Positions 1 to 8,417 of a stretch of 27,346 nt of DNA are shown one piece after another (position 1 is the stretch's first letter; the number at the start of each line of letters is the position of its first letter). Source of the DNA: an uncultured Fusicatenibacter sp. (GTDB lineage Bacteria; Bacillota; Clostridia; Lachnospirales; Lachnospiraceae); the NCBI GenBank assembly GCA_902493585.1, contig CABUPZ010000031.1, positions 1-27,346 of the forward strand. Reading direction: 5' to 3'. The translations under genes and the position numbers were made by a program. The notes below the pieces were generated by a model. That model saw only the letters and a program-made list of their open reading frames with translations. It had not been told where the DNA came from and did not search any database.

Positions 1-52
1 GGTCCGTTCCGTTTCCGGAACTCTTTGTTCCTGCCTCAGCAGCAACTCGTTT

Positions 53-81
53 ATTCTATCATAACGTTTTGCGCTTGTCAA
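53..81 (-). promoter_or_regulatory. Strong promoter (downstream of a tandem pair) for a leftward stable-RNA operon
   Basis: Read on the minus strand, TTGACA (76-81) and TAGAAT (53-58) are separated by exactly 17 bp, with an A/T-rich tract just upstream (about 82-110) that could act as an UP element. Transcription would leave the window at its left edge. The first transcribed bases contain GTTCC/GGAAC repeats (6-30) that can form alternative short hairpins. Near-consensus tandem promoters with A-tracts are typical of rRNA or tRNA operons in Clostridia. The RNA genes themselves lie outside the window, so the target is inferred. Confidence 0.7.
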
Positions 82-189
82 GAACTTTTTTCAAAAGTTT
101 TTCAGATTTTATATCAGCTTTTTATGCTGTCACTCTCTGTCGAACTTTTATCTTTTCACTAAGGTTTTGTCCCCTTAGCGAGCTTCTAT

Positions 190-218
190 ATCCTACCACA
201 GGCTCTTTCTTCTGTCAA
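190..218 (-). promoter_or_regulatory. Upstream promoter of the tandem pair
   Basis: On the minus strand TTGACA (213-218) and TAGGAT (190-195) are separated by 17 bp. It lies 137 bp upstream of the second promoter and points the same way. A small hairpin, CTAAGG/CCTTAG (159-178), sits in the early transcribed region between the two. The paired arrangement supports a highly expressed stable-RNA operon to the left. Confidence 0.65.
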
Positions 219-322
219 GTCTCTATTTCCACTTTTTTCAATTTTTGTTTGCCGTTTTTATTTAGGTCTCATCAATAAGGACGGTTGCCGCCGCCTTTCC
301 CTCAGACGGCCGGCTCCCGCTG

Positions 323-649
323 CTACCAACGCTTCATGTTCTTTTCATGTTTTTCCAGATACACCTGTTCCAGCTCTTCCGGAGTTATCCCATAGCACAA
401 AAGAATATCATTAAAGTACATCAGCGTATCACACATCTCTTCTATGAAATGTCTCCTCGTCTCCGGATGTTCCATAATTTCATCATCGCCCTGCTTTTTT
501 ATAATATCTGCCGCCTCACCTGCTTCTATAAACAAATAGAGCAGTTTGCTTTTCGCCGTTTCCGGACAGATCGGCGACCATTTTCCTTTATACCGTTCCT
601 GCAGTTCTCTTTGGAGATCCAGCATCTTTTCAAAATTCAATTCTGACAT
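323..649 (-). CDS. MazG-like nucleotide pyrophosphohydrolase
   Basis: This is a 108-aa all-alpha protein. The pair EAGEA (about residue 42) and EEMCDTLMYF (about residue 70) matches the ExxE...ExxD metal-binding pattern of the MazG/dUTPase-like all-alpha NTP pyrophosphatases, which hydrolyse (d)NTPs to monophosphates plus PPi. Its length fits a single-domain MazG-like protein; full-length MazG has two such domains. It starts with a GGAGAAGGAA ribosome binding site. It lies 28 nt downstream of radA and is probably co-transcribed with it, which would fit a nucleotide-pool housekeeping role. The exact substrate cannot be read from the sequence. No clear terminator follows it before the stable-RNA promoters. 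Confidence 0.75.
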   Translation of the reverse strand: MSELNFEKMLDLQRELQERYKGKWSPICPETAKSKLLYLFIEAGEAADIIKKQGDDEIMEHPETRRHFIEEMCDTLMYFNDILLCYGITPEELEQVYLEKHEKNMKRW

Positions 650-677
650 TTCCTTCTCCTTTCCACTGTCTCACTGT

Positions 678-2057
678 TCAGTTTGCCGTACGGATCTGCT
701 GGATCGCTTCCAGGATATTGTCTACTGGAATCAGACGAATTCCTTTGATCTCCTCCACCGATTTCATACAGACTTTCGGCAGCATCACGGAAGTAAAGCC
801 AAGCTTTCTCGCCTCCAGGACTCTCTGTTCCGCCATATTGACCGCACGAACTTCCCCGCTCAGACCCACTTCGCCAAACACTACCATTCCGTCGTCAATG
901 GCAAGATCCTTGTGGCTGGAAACCACCGCCAGCGCAATCGCCAGGTCGATGGCAGGCTCGTTCATCTTGATTCCCCCTGCAATATTGACATAGGCATCGC
1001 TGGCGGACAGATTGATCCTCGCACGTTTTTCCAAAACCGCCATCAGCAGATTGACCCTGTTGAAATCCGTTCCCGCCGCTGTTCTCCTTGGAATTCCAAA
1101 ATTGCTATGGCAGACAAGGGCCTGCACCTCAACCAGGATCGGACGGGTTCCTTCCATGGAACAGGCAACCACGGACCCCGATGCTCCCTGCGGCTTTCCG
1201 TCGAGCATAAACTCCGATGGATTTTTCACCTCCGTCAGTCCCTGCGCCTGCATCTCAAACACTCCGATCTCATTGGTGGAACCGAAACGGTTTTTCACTC
1301 CCCGCAGAATCCGGTAGGATGCGTGGCGGTCTCCCTCGAAATACAGAACCGTATCCACCATATGCTCCAGCACACGGGGACCGGCTACATTTCCATCTTT
1401 TGTCACATGGCCGACGATGAATACAGAAACTCCAAGACCTTTAGCAATCTGCATCAGTACATTGGTTGATTCCCGAACCTGTGAGACGCTGCCCGGCGCA
1501 GAACCAACCTCCTCATTATACATGGTCTGAATGGAATCAATCACTACGATCTCCGGTTTTTCCCGTTCAATGACAGTACGGATCATCTCCAGATTCGTCT
1601 CACACAGAAGGCGCATTTTCTCTGTAAAATCTCCGATCCGCACGGCGCGGAGCTTGATCTGGCGCAGAGACTCTTCTCCCGAAATATAAAGGACCGGAAT
1701 TCCCTTGCCTGACATCTGCCGGCACACCTGGAGAAGAAGGGTGGATTTTCCGATTCCTGGATCGCCTCCCACCAGGGTCAGTGATCCCGGAACAATCCCT
1801 CCTCCCAGGACTCTGTCCAGTTCCTCGATGTCCGTACTCATCCTGTCTTCTTTCTGTACCGCAATTTCCGAAAGCGGCACAGGCTTTGCCGTGATGCCCC
1901 CTGCTCCTGCTGCTCTTCCTTTACTTTCCGCCTTCGCCGGAACCGGTTCTTCCACGAAGGTATTCCATTCCCGGCATCCGGGGCACTGCCCCATCCACTT
2001 TGCGGACTCATAGCCGCAGTTCTGACAGAAAAATACCATTTTTTTTGCTTTTGCCAT
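678..2057 (-). CDS. radA: DNA repair protein RadA
   Basis: This is a 459-aa RecA-like ATPase that promotes branch migration and processing of recombination intermediates. An N-terminal C4 zinc finger (CQNCGY then CPGC, about residues 10-28) is followed by a Walker A motif GDPGIGKST (about residue 100), the RadA-specific KNRFG motif (about residue 255) and a C-terminal Lon-protease-like domain with GGIKMNEPAIDLAIALAV. The length is normal for the family. The start at 2057 is preferred over an in-frame ATG at 2075 because GGAAGAG lies about 8 nt upstream of it. clpC-radA neighbourhood is conserved in many Bacillota. Only about 25 bp separate its start from an upstream terminator-like hairpin, so it may depend on read-through. 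Confidence 0.96.
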   Translation of the reverse strand: MAKAKKMVFFCQNCGYESAKWMGQCPGCREWNTFVEEPVPAKAESKGRAAGAGGITAKPVPLSEIAVQKEDRMSTDIEELDRVLGGGIVPGSLTLVGGDPGIGKSTLLLQVCRQMSGKGIPVLYISGEESLRQIKLRAVRIGDFTEKMRLLCETNLEMIRTVIEREKPEIVVIDSIQTMYNEEVGSAPGSVSQVRESTNVLMQIAKGLGVSVFIVGHVTKDGNVAGPRVLEHMVDTVLYFEGDRHASYRILRGVKNRFGSTNEIGVFEMQAQGLTEVKNPSEFMLDGKPQGASGSVVACSMEGTRPILVEVQALVCHSNFGIPRRTAAGTDFNRVNLLMAVLEKRARINLSASDAYVNIAGGIKMNEPAIDLAIALAVVSSHKDLAIDDGMVVFGEVGLSGEVRAVNMAEQRVLEARKLGFTSVMLPKVCMKSVEEIKGIRLIPVDNILEAIQQIRTAN

Positions 2058-2080
2058 ATCTCTTCCTTTCCCCATGAAAC

Positions 2081-2116
2081 AAAAAAGCCGCTGTTTTTTA
2101 CGACAGCAGCTTTTTT
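2081..2116 (-). terminator. Hairpin terminator or attenuator between the 138-aa gene and radA
   Basis: Arms 2081-2094 and 2103-2116 are complementary over 14 positions. The single non-Watson-Crick position becomes a G-U pair in the minus-strand RNA. The arm ends in six Ts on the minus strand. It follows the stop of the gene at 2131 and precedes radA by only 24 nt, so it would have to be leaky if radA lacks its own promoter. Confidence 0.75.
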
Positions 2117-2130
2117 CCTCTGTTTCAGTT

Positions 2131-2547
2131 TCAGTCTACACGGACAATCTCAACTTTTATCTGTTCTGCCTTTTCAAGCTCCACACTGAAGGAAAGCTTT
2201 CCGCCCAGATTCGTCGTCATATGTCCGACATTTACTCCGTCCAGAATTACTTTATATTCTGTCTCTGCTTCCAGTTCAACCGTAATCTGCGCGTCTTCCG
2301 GTCCCTCTACCGCAAATGTCACGCCTCCGTCGAACAGCACCAGATCACTGACAGCAGTTCCAGGAACGGATTCATAAACGAAAGCTCCGTTTCTCTCCAG
2401 TCTGGTAATCTCCCGGAAAGTCTTTACCTTGTAAAGATCTCCCTTGTGCTCAAAATCAGACAGCTTGGATTTCTGATCCAGTTCATAGTTTCCAAAGCTG
2501 ATTCCGCCATCTGTTTCTGTACGGATCAATTCTTTAATTACTGACAT
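2131..2547 (-). CDS. Conserved-looking hypothetical protein, beta-rich, 138 aa
   Basis: I do not recognise this family. The protein has 138 residues, no signal peptide and no membrane segment. It is acidic and rich in alternating hydrophobic and charged residues (for example FAVEGPEDAQITVELEAETE at about 85-104), which suggests a beta-sandwich or jelly-roll fold. GGAGGG about 9 nt upstream supports the start. It lies 99 nt downstream of clpC; that gap contains a small GCCTG/CAGGC hairpin (about 2588-2606) and an AT-rich stretch that might hold a weak promoter. Its position between clpC and radA suggests that it belongs to the same transcription unit. Function unknown. Confidence 0.7.
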   Translation of the reverse strand: MSVIKELIRTETDGGISFGNYELDQKSKLSDFEHKGDLYKVKTFREITRLERNGAFVYESVPGTAVSDLVLFDGGVTFAVEGPEDAQITVELEAETEYKVILDGVNVGHMTTNLGGKLSFSVELEKAEQIKVEIVRVD

Positions 2548-2646
2548 TTGAAATGCCCTCCCCGGTATTCTCTTTTGTTGTTCTGCCTGCTAGTCATACA
2601 GGCTCGTTTTTCCTGTCTAGATAATATCATAATTTCTCTGATTTTT

Positions 2647-5103
2647 CTAGTTGTATACAGAAAATTTTATTTCTTTTTTACGAATTCCAACGGCAACTGT
2701 ATCACCTTTTTTGATGGTTCCGGCGAGGATTGCTTCAGCGAGAGGATCCTCCAGCTGATTCTGAATTGCCCGCTTCAGCGGACGTGCTCCATACTTGCTG
2801 TCATAACTTGTATCCACCAGATGATCTTTCACTGCATCACGGATCTTCAGCTCAATGTCCATCTGTGTCTTGCACCGTCCGGTCAGGTCTTTCAACAGGA
2901 TATTGATAATCTTCTTCATATCCTGTTTCGTCAGCGGATGGAACACAATGGTCTCATCGATACGGTTCAGGAACTCCGGCTTGAACATCCGGCGGACTTC
3001 CTCCATGACCTGGCCTTTCATATATTCGTAATCCTTTTTTGCATCTTCCTCCGACAGAAATCCCAGCCGTTTCGGCTCCACAATGGACTGGGCGCCGGCA
3101 TTGGAAGTCATAATGATGCACGTTTGCTTAAAATCAACTTTTCTACCCTGGGCGTCGGTGATATGACCATCGTCCAGCACCTGAAGGAGAATATTAAAGA
3201 CGTCCGGATGCGCTTTCTCAATCTCGTCAAACAGGATCACACTGTACGGATTTCTGCGCACTTTTTCCGAAAGCTGTCCGCCTTCCTCATATCCCACATA
3301 ACCTGGCGGTGATCCGATCATCTTGGAAACGCTGTGCTTCTCCATATATTCAGACATATCGACGCGGATCATTGCCTGCTCCGTTCCGAAAACTGCCTCC
3401 GCCAGTGCTTTGGACAGCTCTGTTTTTCCCACACCGGTAGGTCCAAGGAACAGGAAGGAACCGATCGGACGGTTTGGATCTTTCAGCCCCACTCTGCCCC
3501 TGCGGATCGCGCGGGCTACCGCCTGGACTGCCTCGTCCTGTCCGATGACCCGTTTATGAAGGATCTGCTCCAGCTTTGCCAGACGTCTGGATTCCTCCTC
3601 CGCAAGCTTCTGTACCGGGATCTTCGTCCAGGAAGATACCGTAGCCGCAATATCCTCCTCCGTCACTGTCAGTTTTCTGTCACGGCACCGTTTTTCAAAA
3701 CGCGCCCGGGCAGCTTTCAGTTTCTTTTCCACCTCAGCCTGCTCTTCCTGAATGGCGCGTGCCTTCTCGAAATTCCCGTCTTTGATCGCCTGCTCTTTCT
3801 CTTCCAGGAGCCGTTTCTGTTTTTTCTCATTTTCCTCCAGTGCTTCCGGAACTTTGAAACCGCCGAGCTGTACCCGTGATGCCGTTTCATCCATCAGATC
3901 AATGGCTTTGTCCGGCAAAAAGCGGTCATGGATATAGCGGGTGCTCATCTTCACCGCTGCCTCCAGCGCAGCGTCACTGATCTCCACGCCATGATGGCGC
4001 TCATAGTAAGGGCGCACTCCTTCAAGAATCTCCTTCGCCTGTTCCTCCGTCGGCTCTTCCACGGTCACCGGCTGGAAACGGCGTTCCAGCGCCGCATCTT
4101 TTTCAATATATTTCCGATATTCCTCCAGAGTTGTCGCTCCGATCAACTGAATCTCCCCTCTGGAGAGAGACGGTTTCAGGATATTGGACGCGTCCAGAGC
4201 CCCCTCAGCGCCGCCTGCGCCGATGATGGTGTGCAGCTCGTCAATAAAGAGAAGTACATTTTTGTTTTCCATCACTTCCCGCACAACGTTCTTGATCCGC
4301 TCCTCAAATTCGCCGCGGTACTTGCTGCCCGCGACCATTCCCGAAAGATCCAGAACGAGCACACGTTTGTTTTTGATCGTGTCCGGCACAACGCCCTGTA
4401 CGATCCTCTGGGCAAGCCCTTCCACGATGGCAGTCTTTCCAACCCCAGGCTCTCCCACAAGGCAGGGATTGTTCTTGGTTCTCCGGCTGAGGATCTGGAT
4501 CACCCGGTCAATCTCCGCCTGACGGCCAATGACAGGATCCAGCCTGCCCTGTTTTGCCATTTCGTTCAGATTGCGGCTGTACTGATCCAGGGTGGGCGTC
4601 GCGGAATTTTCTCCGCCTTTCGCCATGCCGAGTTTCGCCTGGATCTCCTCTTTCGTCATACTTCCCGCCTCTCCCATCGCATTGAGAAGGGCGGCATACA
4701 GTTTCTGGATATTGACTCCCATGGTGTACAGAAGTCTTGTGGCGACGCAGTCGCTCTCCCGCAACATGGAGAGAAGGATATGTTCCGTTCCCACTTCCTC
4801 ACTTTTCAGGCGCGCCGCTTCCTCCTGGGCATTTTCCAGCAGACGGCGCACTCTCGGGGTCAGCCCAGGCGCAGAAGCCACAGCAGTATTGCCGCTCGGC
4901 GCGATCAGTCGGTCGATCAGCCCCAGAAGCCGCTCCTGCTCCACTCCGAACTCAGCAAGAAGGATTCCCGCTGTCCCTTCCGGTTCCATCAGAAGTCCCA
5001 GAAGAAGATGTTCCGTTCCTATATAGCTGTGCTGACAGCGCTTTGCCGTCTTTTCAGCCATTGCCAGGGCATTGCGTGCCTGGCTGGTGTAATTTCCCTG
5101 CAT
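2647..5103 (-). CDS. clpC: ATP-dependent Clp protease ATP-binding subunit ClpC
   Basis: This is an 818-aa Hsp100 AAA+ unfoldase that feeds substrates to ClpP. Two N-terminal Clp repeats (residues 1-145) precede the first AAA module with Walker A GEPGVGKTA (217-225). A middle region with a UVR-type coiled coil (about 420-455) identifies ClpC rather than ClpA or ClpB. The second AAA module carries GPTGVGKTE and is followed by the C-terminal D2-small domain. The length is normal. AAAGGAG lies about 10 nt before the start and overlaps the stop region of the upstream GntR gene, 14 nt away, so the two genes form an operon. No ctsR, mcsA or mcsB is present beside it in this window, unlike the classical Bacillus arrangement. 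Confidence 0.96.
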   Translation of the reverse strand: MQGNYTSQARNALAMAEKTAKRCQHSYIGTEHLLLGLLMEPEGTAGILLAEFGVEQERLLGLIDRLIAPSGNTAVASAPGLTPRVRRLLENAQEEAARLKSEEVGTEHILLSMLRESDCVATRLLYTMGVNIQKLYAALLNAMGEAGSMTKEEIQAKLGMAKGGENSATPTLDQYSRNLNEMAKQGRLDPVIGRQAEIDRVIQILSRRTKNNPCLVGEPGVGKTAIVEGLAQRIVQGVVPDTIKNKRVLVLDLSGMVAGSKYRGEFEERIKNVVREVMENKNVLLFIDELHTIIGAGGAEGALDASNILKPSLSRGEIQLIGATTLEEYRKYIEKDAALERRFQPVTVEEPTEEQAKEILEGVRPYYERHHGVEISDAALEAAVKMSTRYIHDRFLPDKAIDLMDETASRVQLGGFKVPEALEENEKKQKRLLEEKEQAIKDGNFEKARAIQEEQAEVEKKLKAARARFEKRCRDRKLTVTEEDIAATVSSWTKIPVQKLAEEESRRLAKLEQILHKRVIGQDEAVQAVARAIRRGRVGLKDPNRPIGSFLFLGPTGVGKTELSKALAEAVFGTEQAMIRVDMSEYMEKHSVSKMIGSPPGYVGYEEGGQLSEKVRRNPYSVILFDEIEKAHPDVFNILLQVLDDGHITDAQGRKVDFKQTCIIMTSNAGAQSIVEPKRLGFLSEEDAKKDYEYMKGQVMEEVRRMFKPEFLNRIDETIVFHPLTKQDMKKIINILLKDLTGRCKTQMDIELKIRDAVKDHLVDTSYDSKYGARPLKRAIQNQLEDPLAEAILAGTIKKGDTVAVGIRKKEIKFSVYN

Positions 5104-5117
5104 AGATGTTGTCTCCT

Positions 5118-5498
5118 TTATTCTTCGTATTCGCTGTAAATCTGGTTCACCATCTGGTGCACTTCTTCTTTGGTAATATTCTTACAGACTGCCTTGGCGA
5201 GAATGACTCTCAGTTCCATCTGCAGTTCTTCCATCGCATACAGCTTATCGGCATTGATCCGGATCACGGCTCCCCGGCGGCGGTCAATACACAAAAGTCC
5301 CTCCTGACGGAGAACACTGTACGCTTTATTTACCGTATGCATATTGATTCCGATTGTTTCCGCCATCTGCCGCACAGAGGGCAAAGTATCCCCTTCCTGC
5401 AGCCGGGAGGTCGCAATTCCCAGGATGATCTGGTTGCGAAGCTGAATGTAAAGCGCTTCATCACTGTTAAAATCAATCTGAATCCTTTCACAATACAT
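5118..5498 (-). CDS. GntR-family (YtrA-like) transcriptional regulator
   Basis: This is a 126-aa protein with an N-terminal winged helix: PIYxQ-like ALYIQLRNQIILGI, then LPSVRQMAETIGINMHTV and NKAYSVLRQEGL. Only a short helical C-terminal tail of about 50 residues follows, as in the YtrA subfamily, so there is no large effector domain. The ATG at 5498 is chosen over upstream in-frame starts because AGAAAGG lies just ahead of it; the longer version (to 5549) would begin inside the promoter. It is followed at 14 nt by clpC. Its own promoter is overlapped by a perfect palindrome (5539-5551), which suggests autoregulation and control of clpC. Confidence 0.9.
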   Translation of the reverse strand: MYCERIQIDFNSDEALYIQLRNQIILGIATSRLQEGDTLPSVRQMAETIGINMHTVNKAYSVLRQEGLLCIDRRRGAVIRINADKLYAMEELQMELRVILAKAVCKNITKEEVHQMVNQIYSEYEE

Positions 5499-5538
5499 AG
5501 TGGTTGCCTTTCTTTTGTCTTTACATTTGTTATAGGCA

Positions 5539-5568
5539 CAGTGTAACACTGATTCTTCTTTCTGTCAA
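5539..5568 (-). promoter_or_regulatory. gntR-clpC promoter with overlapping palindromic operator
   Basis: On the minus strand TTGACA (5563-5568) and TACACT (5540-5545) are spaced by 17 bp. The 13-bp palindrome CAGTGTnACACTG (5539-5551) covers the -10 element, an ideal place for a repressor. A wider TGTTA/TAACA dyad (5528-5548) overlaps it. The natural candidate binder is the GntR-family protein encoded immediately downstream; this is inference. Confidence 0.65.
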
Positions 5569-5649
5569 ACCGCATGTCCGGCACCGGAAACCGGTCGCAG
5601 AAATAAATCTTCCAAACACACTTCTTTTCTCCTTTTTCTGCAAAAAAAT

Positions 5650-5678
5650 CAGGCTTCCGGTCGCCTCTCGGAAGCCTG
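5650..5678 (-). terminator. Rho-independent terminator after beta-mannosidase
   Basis: A 9-bp perfect stem, CAGGCTTCC/GGAAGCCTG (5650-5658 with 5670-5678), is followed on the minus strand by a run of seven Ts (complement of 5642-5648). It lies 11 nt past the mannosidase stop codon. A T-rich stretch on the other side could make it work in both directions. Confidence 0.9.
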
Positions 5679-5688
5679 GCTTTTTCTT

Positions 5689-8235
5689 TTAACGGATATC
5701 GTAGACGCTTCGGATCTTCAGCCCGGTAGGCGTGCCTTTCCGGATACGGATCCTCCTTTCTCCGGCATTCATATCGAAGTAGTTGTCTTCCAGAAGCATG
5801 TCGTCGTTCTCATTGATGATTTCGACACTTCTGGCGTATGCTCCGGCAGAGATGACCAGCTCGTCGCCTTCTACACGTACCTCCAGTTCCGGATTCCGGA
5901 AACGGAAATGCTTCGGAGCGCAGAACAGGACACTGCCGCTGGAAACCACCTGACCGTTGGCCTCCATCTCATAACTGACGTAATTGGAATACAGATCTGC
6001 GTCCTCCATCTCCTCCTTCGGAAGCCACACCGAAGCCAGCGCCGGAACGGTAAGCTTTGCGCTTCCCTCTCTCAGAATTCCGGCATCTGCATCCCGCAGT
6101 GCATAACGTACGGTAACTTCCTGCTCCTGCATCGTTTCATTTGCCACATTCAGATGAATGGATTTTTTCACATGGTATGGCTGGGCGTTTGGATTGGTAT
6201 CCTGAGTCAGAATTCCCTCCTCCGCACAGGACACCATCAGCGGAGCAAAAAATCGTTTTGCATAGTAATGCAGGGCTTTCCACCGTCCGCAGTAATCGAT
6301 CGAGGACCAGCTCGCCACCGGCCAGCAGTCATTGAGCTGCCAGATCACCGTTCCCATACAGCGGCCCCGGTTCCGCCGGAAATGTTCCACACCATAGCGG
6401 ATCGCCTCTGCCTGGAGAAGCTGGGAAGCGTAAAGCACGGTGTCAAAACTGCCGGGATACAGGAACGTCTGTTCCATGTAATTCATGATCTTTCCGTTTG
6501 CCGTCTGGTTTCTCTGATGCTTTTCCATCACATAGGAGAAAATATTTCTGTCTTCCGGCTCCGTAAAAGTCTCACAGGTCTTCAACGATGGGAAAGACTG
6601 GAAGCCAAATTCGGACAGATAACGGAAATGGAACTTCCTGTATTCCGTGATCGGCTTGTTCCCATGCCAGACATCCCAGTAATGAACATCTCCCCGGTCT
6701 TCTCCATTCGGATCGTCAAAGGCTCCGCCGGAGGACGGGCTGGCCGGCCAGTAGAAGGTATTCGGATCATAGATTTTCAGGACTTTAGGGATGATATATT
6801 CGTACATTTTCACGTAATCACTCTTCTGTTTCGGATGGGTCACCCACTGTCCCTTGCCGACAAACTGTTCCATCTCATTGTTTCCGCACCAAAGCCCCAG
6901 GGAAGCATGATGACGGATCCGTTTGATATTGTCGATAAATTCCTGTGTGATATTCTCTTCAAATTCCGGGGTCAGATCATAGACCGCGCAGGCGAACATA
7001 AAATCTTCCCACACGATCAATCCCAGTTCATCACAGGCATCCCAAAATCCATCGTAGGGATAATTTCCGCCGCCCCATACACGGATACAGTTGAAATGGG
7101 CATCCCTCGCCTGTTTCAGCAGTTCATACGTACGTTCCTTTGTGACACGGCCAAGCAGATTATCCTCCGGAATATAATCGCCGCCCATAGCGAAAATACG
7201 GACGCCGTTGACTTCATGGGCAAACTGCTCGCCCCACGCATCTTTTTCCAGATGCATGGTCATCGTCCGCAGTCCAATGCGTCTTTCCCAGGTATCCAGC
7301 AGCCGAACCTCTTCCCCTGCCTTTTCCCATAGTTCTGCTTTGATCCCATAAAGCGGCTGCTCCCCATAACCATTGGGCCACCAGAGTTTTGGATCCTCTA
7401 TGGTGATCACAGAAGGGCTTTCCCCATAAATCCGGCTGTATCCATCCGGATCCGTTACCGTGATCTTATAGAAATATCCGGACGTGTGTTCCGAATCAGC
7501 CAGAAGTGTCTTTCCATCCGCTCCATAGAGCAACCGGCCTCCTGCGGTCTGATAACAGCCCTGATCTGTCAGGCGCAGTGTCCTGCTGTCGAATGCCTCT
7601 TCCAGATCGATCTGGAAGTTCAGGTCAACTATGCCGTCATGATGTTCCTGTGTTATGTACACACTGTCAAATCTGGCGCCGGAGAAGGCCAGAAGGCTCA
7701 CATTCCGCCAGATTCCCGCATCCGGAAGGCGCGGGCCCCAGTCCCATCCAAACATACAATGTGCTTTTCGCAGATACGGAAAGCCGCGCATGGCATCGGA
7801 ACTGCCTTCGATGGGCTGTTTCTCGTAGGCCTGCTCAATATATCTGGTCGGCGATAAAAGCGTTACCCTCAGTTCATTTTCCCCCGGTTTCAGCAATTCC
7901 CTGACGGAATATTCGAAAATCCGGTGCATGTTTTCCGTATGTCCGAGTAAGGTTCCGTTGAGTATGATGTCCGCAATGGTATCAATTCCATCAAAACGAA
8001 GGAGCAGTTTCTCCTCTTTCAGAAACTCTTCCGGCACATCAAAATGTGTCACATATTCAAAATCATCCCCAATGATCTCCAGCGCTTTCTGCTCATTGTC
8101 CCGGTAGTAGGGATCTTCCATCCGTCCATTCGCAAGAAGGTCCCCGTACACACTTCCAGGAACAACGGCCGGAATCCAATCGTTTGCACCGCGGCGGGTC
8201 ATTTGCCAGTTTTCGCGCAGCAGCTTGTGTTTCAT
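5689..8235 (-). CDS. Beta-mannosidase, glycoside hydrolase family 2
   Basis: This 848-aa cytoplasmic enzyme has no signal peptide and should remove terminal beta-mannose from short mannosides. The N-terminal jelly-roll domain has the mannosidase-type opening (WQMTRRG...WIPAVVPGSV) and the FGWDWGPRLPDAG motif (about 162-174). The TIM barrel carries IRVWGGGNYPYDGFWDACD (about 384-402). The likely acid/base is Glu454 in GLWCGNNEMEQF and the nucleophile Glu542 in YLSEFGFQSFPS, both in the context expected for GH2 beta-mannosidases rather than beta-galactosidases. The length fits the family. It appears monocistronic: strong terminators lie on both sides. No transporter or regulator gene is adjacent. 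Confidence 0.92.
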   Translation of the reverse strand: MKHKLLRENWQMTRRGANDWIPAVVPGSVYGDLLANGRMEDPYYRDNEQKALEIIGDDFEYVTHFDVPEEFLKEEKLLLRFDGIDTIADIILNGTLLGHTENMHRIFEYSVRELLKPGENELRVTLLSPTRYIEQAYEKQPIEGSSDAMRGFPYLRKAHCMFGWDWGPRLPDAGIWRNVSLLAFSGARFDSVYITQEHHDGIVDLNFQIDLEEAFDSRTLRLTDQGCYQTAGGRLLYGADGKTLLADSEHTSGYFYKITVTDPDGYSRIYGESPSVITIEDPKLWWPNGYGEQPLYGIKAELWEKAGEEVRLLDTWERRIGLRTMTMHLEKDAWGEQFAHEVNGVRIFAMGGDYIPEDNLLGRVTKERTYELLKQARDAHFNCIRVWGGGNYPYDGFWDACDELGLIVWEDFMFACAVYDLTPEFEENITQEFIDNIKRIRHHASLGLWCGNNEMEQFVGKGQWVTHPKQKSDYVKMYEYIIPKVLKIYDPNTFYWPASPSSGGAFDDPNGEDRGDVHYWDVWHGNKPITEYRKFHFRYLSEFGFQSFPSLKTCETFTEPEDRNIFSYVMEKHQRNQTANGKIMNYMEQTFLYPGSFDTVLYASQLLQAEAIRYGVEHFRRNRGRCMGTVIWQLNDCWPVASWSSIDYCGRWKALHYYAKRFFAPLMVSCAEEGILTQDTNPNAQPYHVKKSIHLNVANETMQEQEVTVRYALRDADAGILREGSAKLTVPALASVWLPKEEMEDADLYSNYVSYEMEANGQVVSSGSVLFCAPKHFRFRNPELEVRVEGDELVISAGAYARSVEIINENDDMLLEDNYFDMNAGERRIRIRKGTPTGLKIRSVYDIR

Positions 8236-8286
8236 TGTTTCCTACCCCTTTCTGCATCTGATATTGTTCTGCTTTTCAGACAAGAA

Positions 8287-8308
8287 TCCATCTGATTTCT
8301 CCATCTGA
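8287..8308. repeat. Short direct repeat upstream of the mannosidase gene
   Basis: TCCATCTGA occurs twice (8287-8295 and 8300-8308), separated by 4 bp, 52-73 bp upstream of the mannosidase start. It could be a half-site pair for a regulator. The spacing of 13 bp between repeat starts is not a whole number of helical turns. Weak evidence. Confidence 0.3.
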
Positions 8309-8352
8309 CGTTAGCATATCAAATCCTCTATGGAATGTCCAGAGCGTAATGA

Positions 8353-8400
8353 AAAAAGATACAGCAAGCTGGAATTTCTCCTCACTTGCTGTATCTTTTT
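8353..8400 (-). terminator. Strong terminator of the cyuA-opp operon
   Basis: Arms 8353-8368 and 8385-8400 form a perfect 16-bp stem whose outer pairs are A/T, so it has a T-tract on both strands. It lies 18 nt past the stop of the last gene of the leftward operon and insulates that operon from the mannosidase gene. Confidence 0.92.
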
Positions 8401-8417
8401 CACATACTTTGCTTGTC

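Noticed and set aside
546..1469. 307-codon open frame on the plus strand
   Set aside because: It is antisense to radA, whose minus-strand product shows all family motifs; the plus-strand translation has no recognisable domain and no ribosome site.
3928..5139. 403-codon open frame on the plus strand
   Set aside because: Antisense shadow of clpC, produced by its GC-rich codon pattern; composition is His/Arg/Ser-rich and unlike a protein.
5908..7332. 474-codon open frame on the plus strand
   Set aside because: Antisense to the beta-mannosidase gene, whose catalytic motifs are intact on the other strand.
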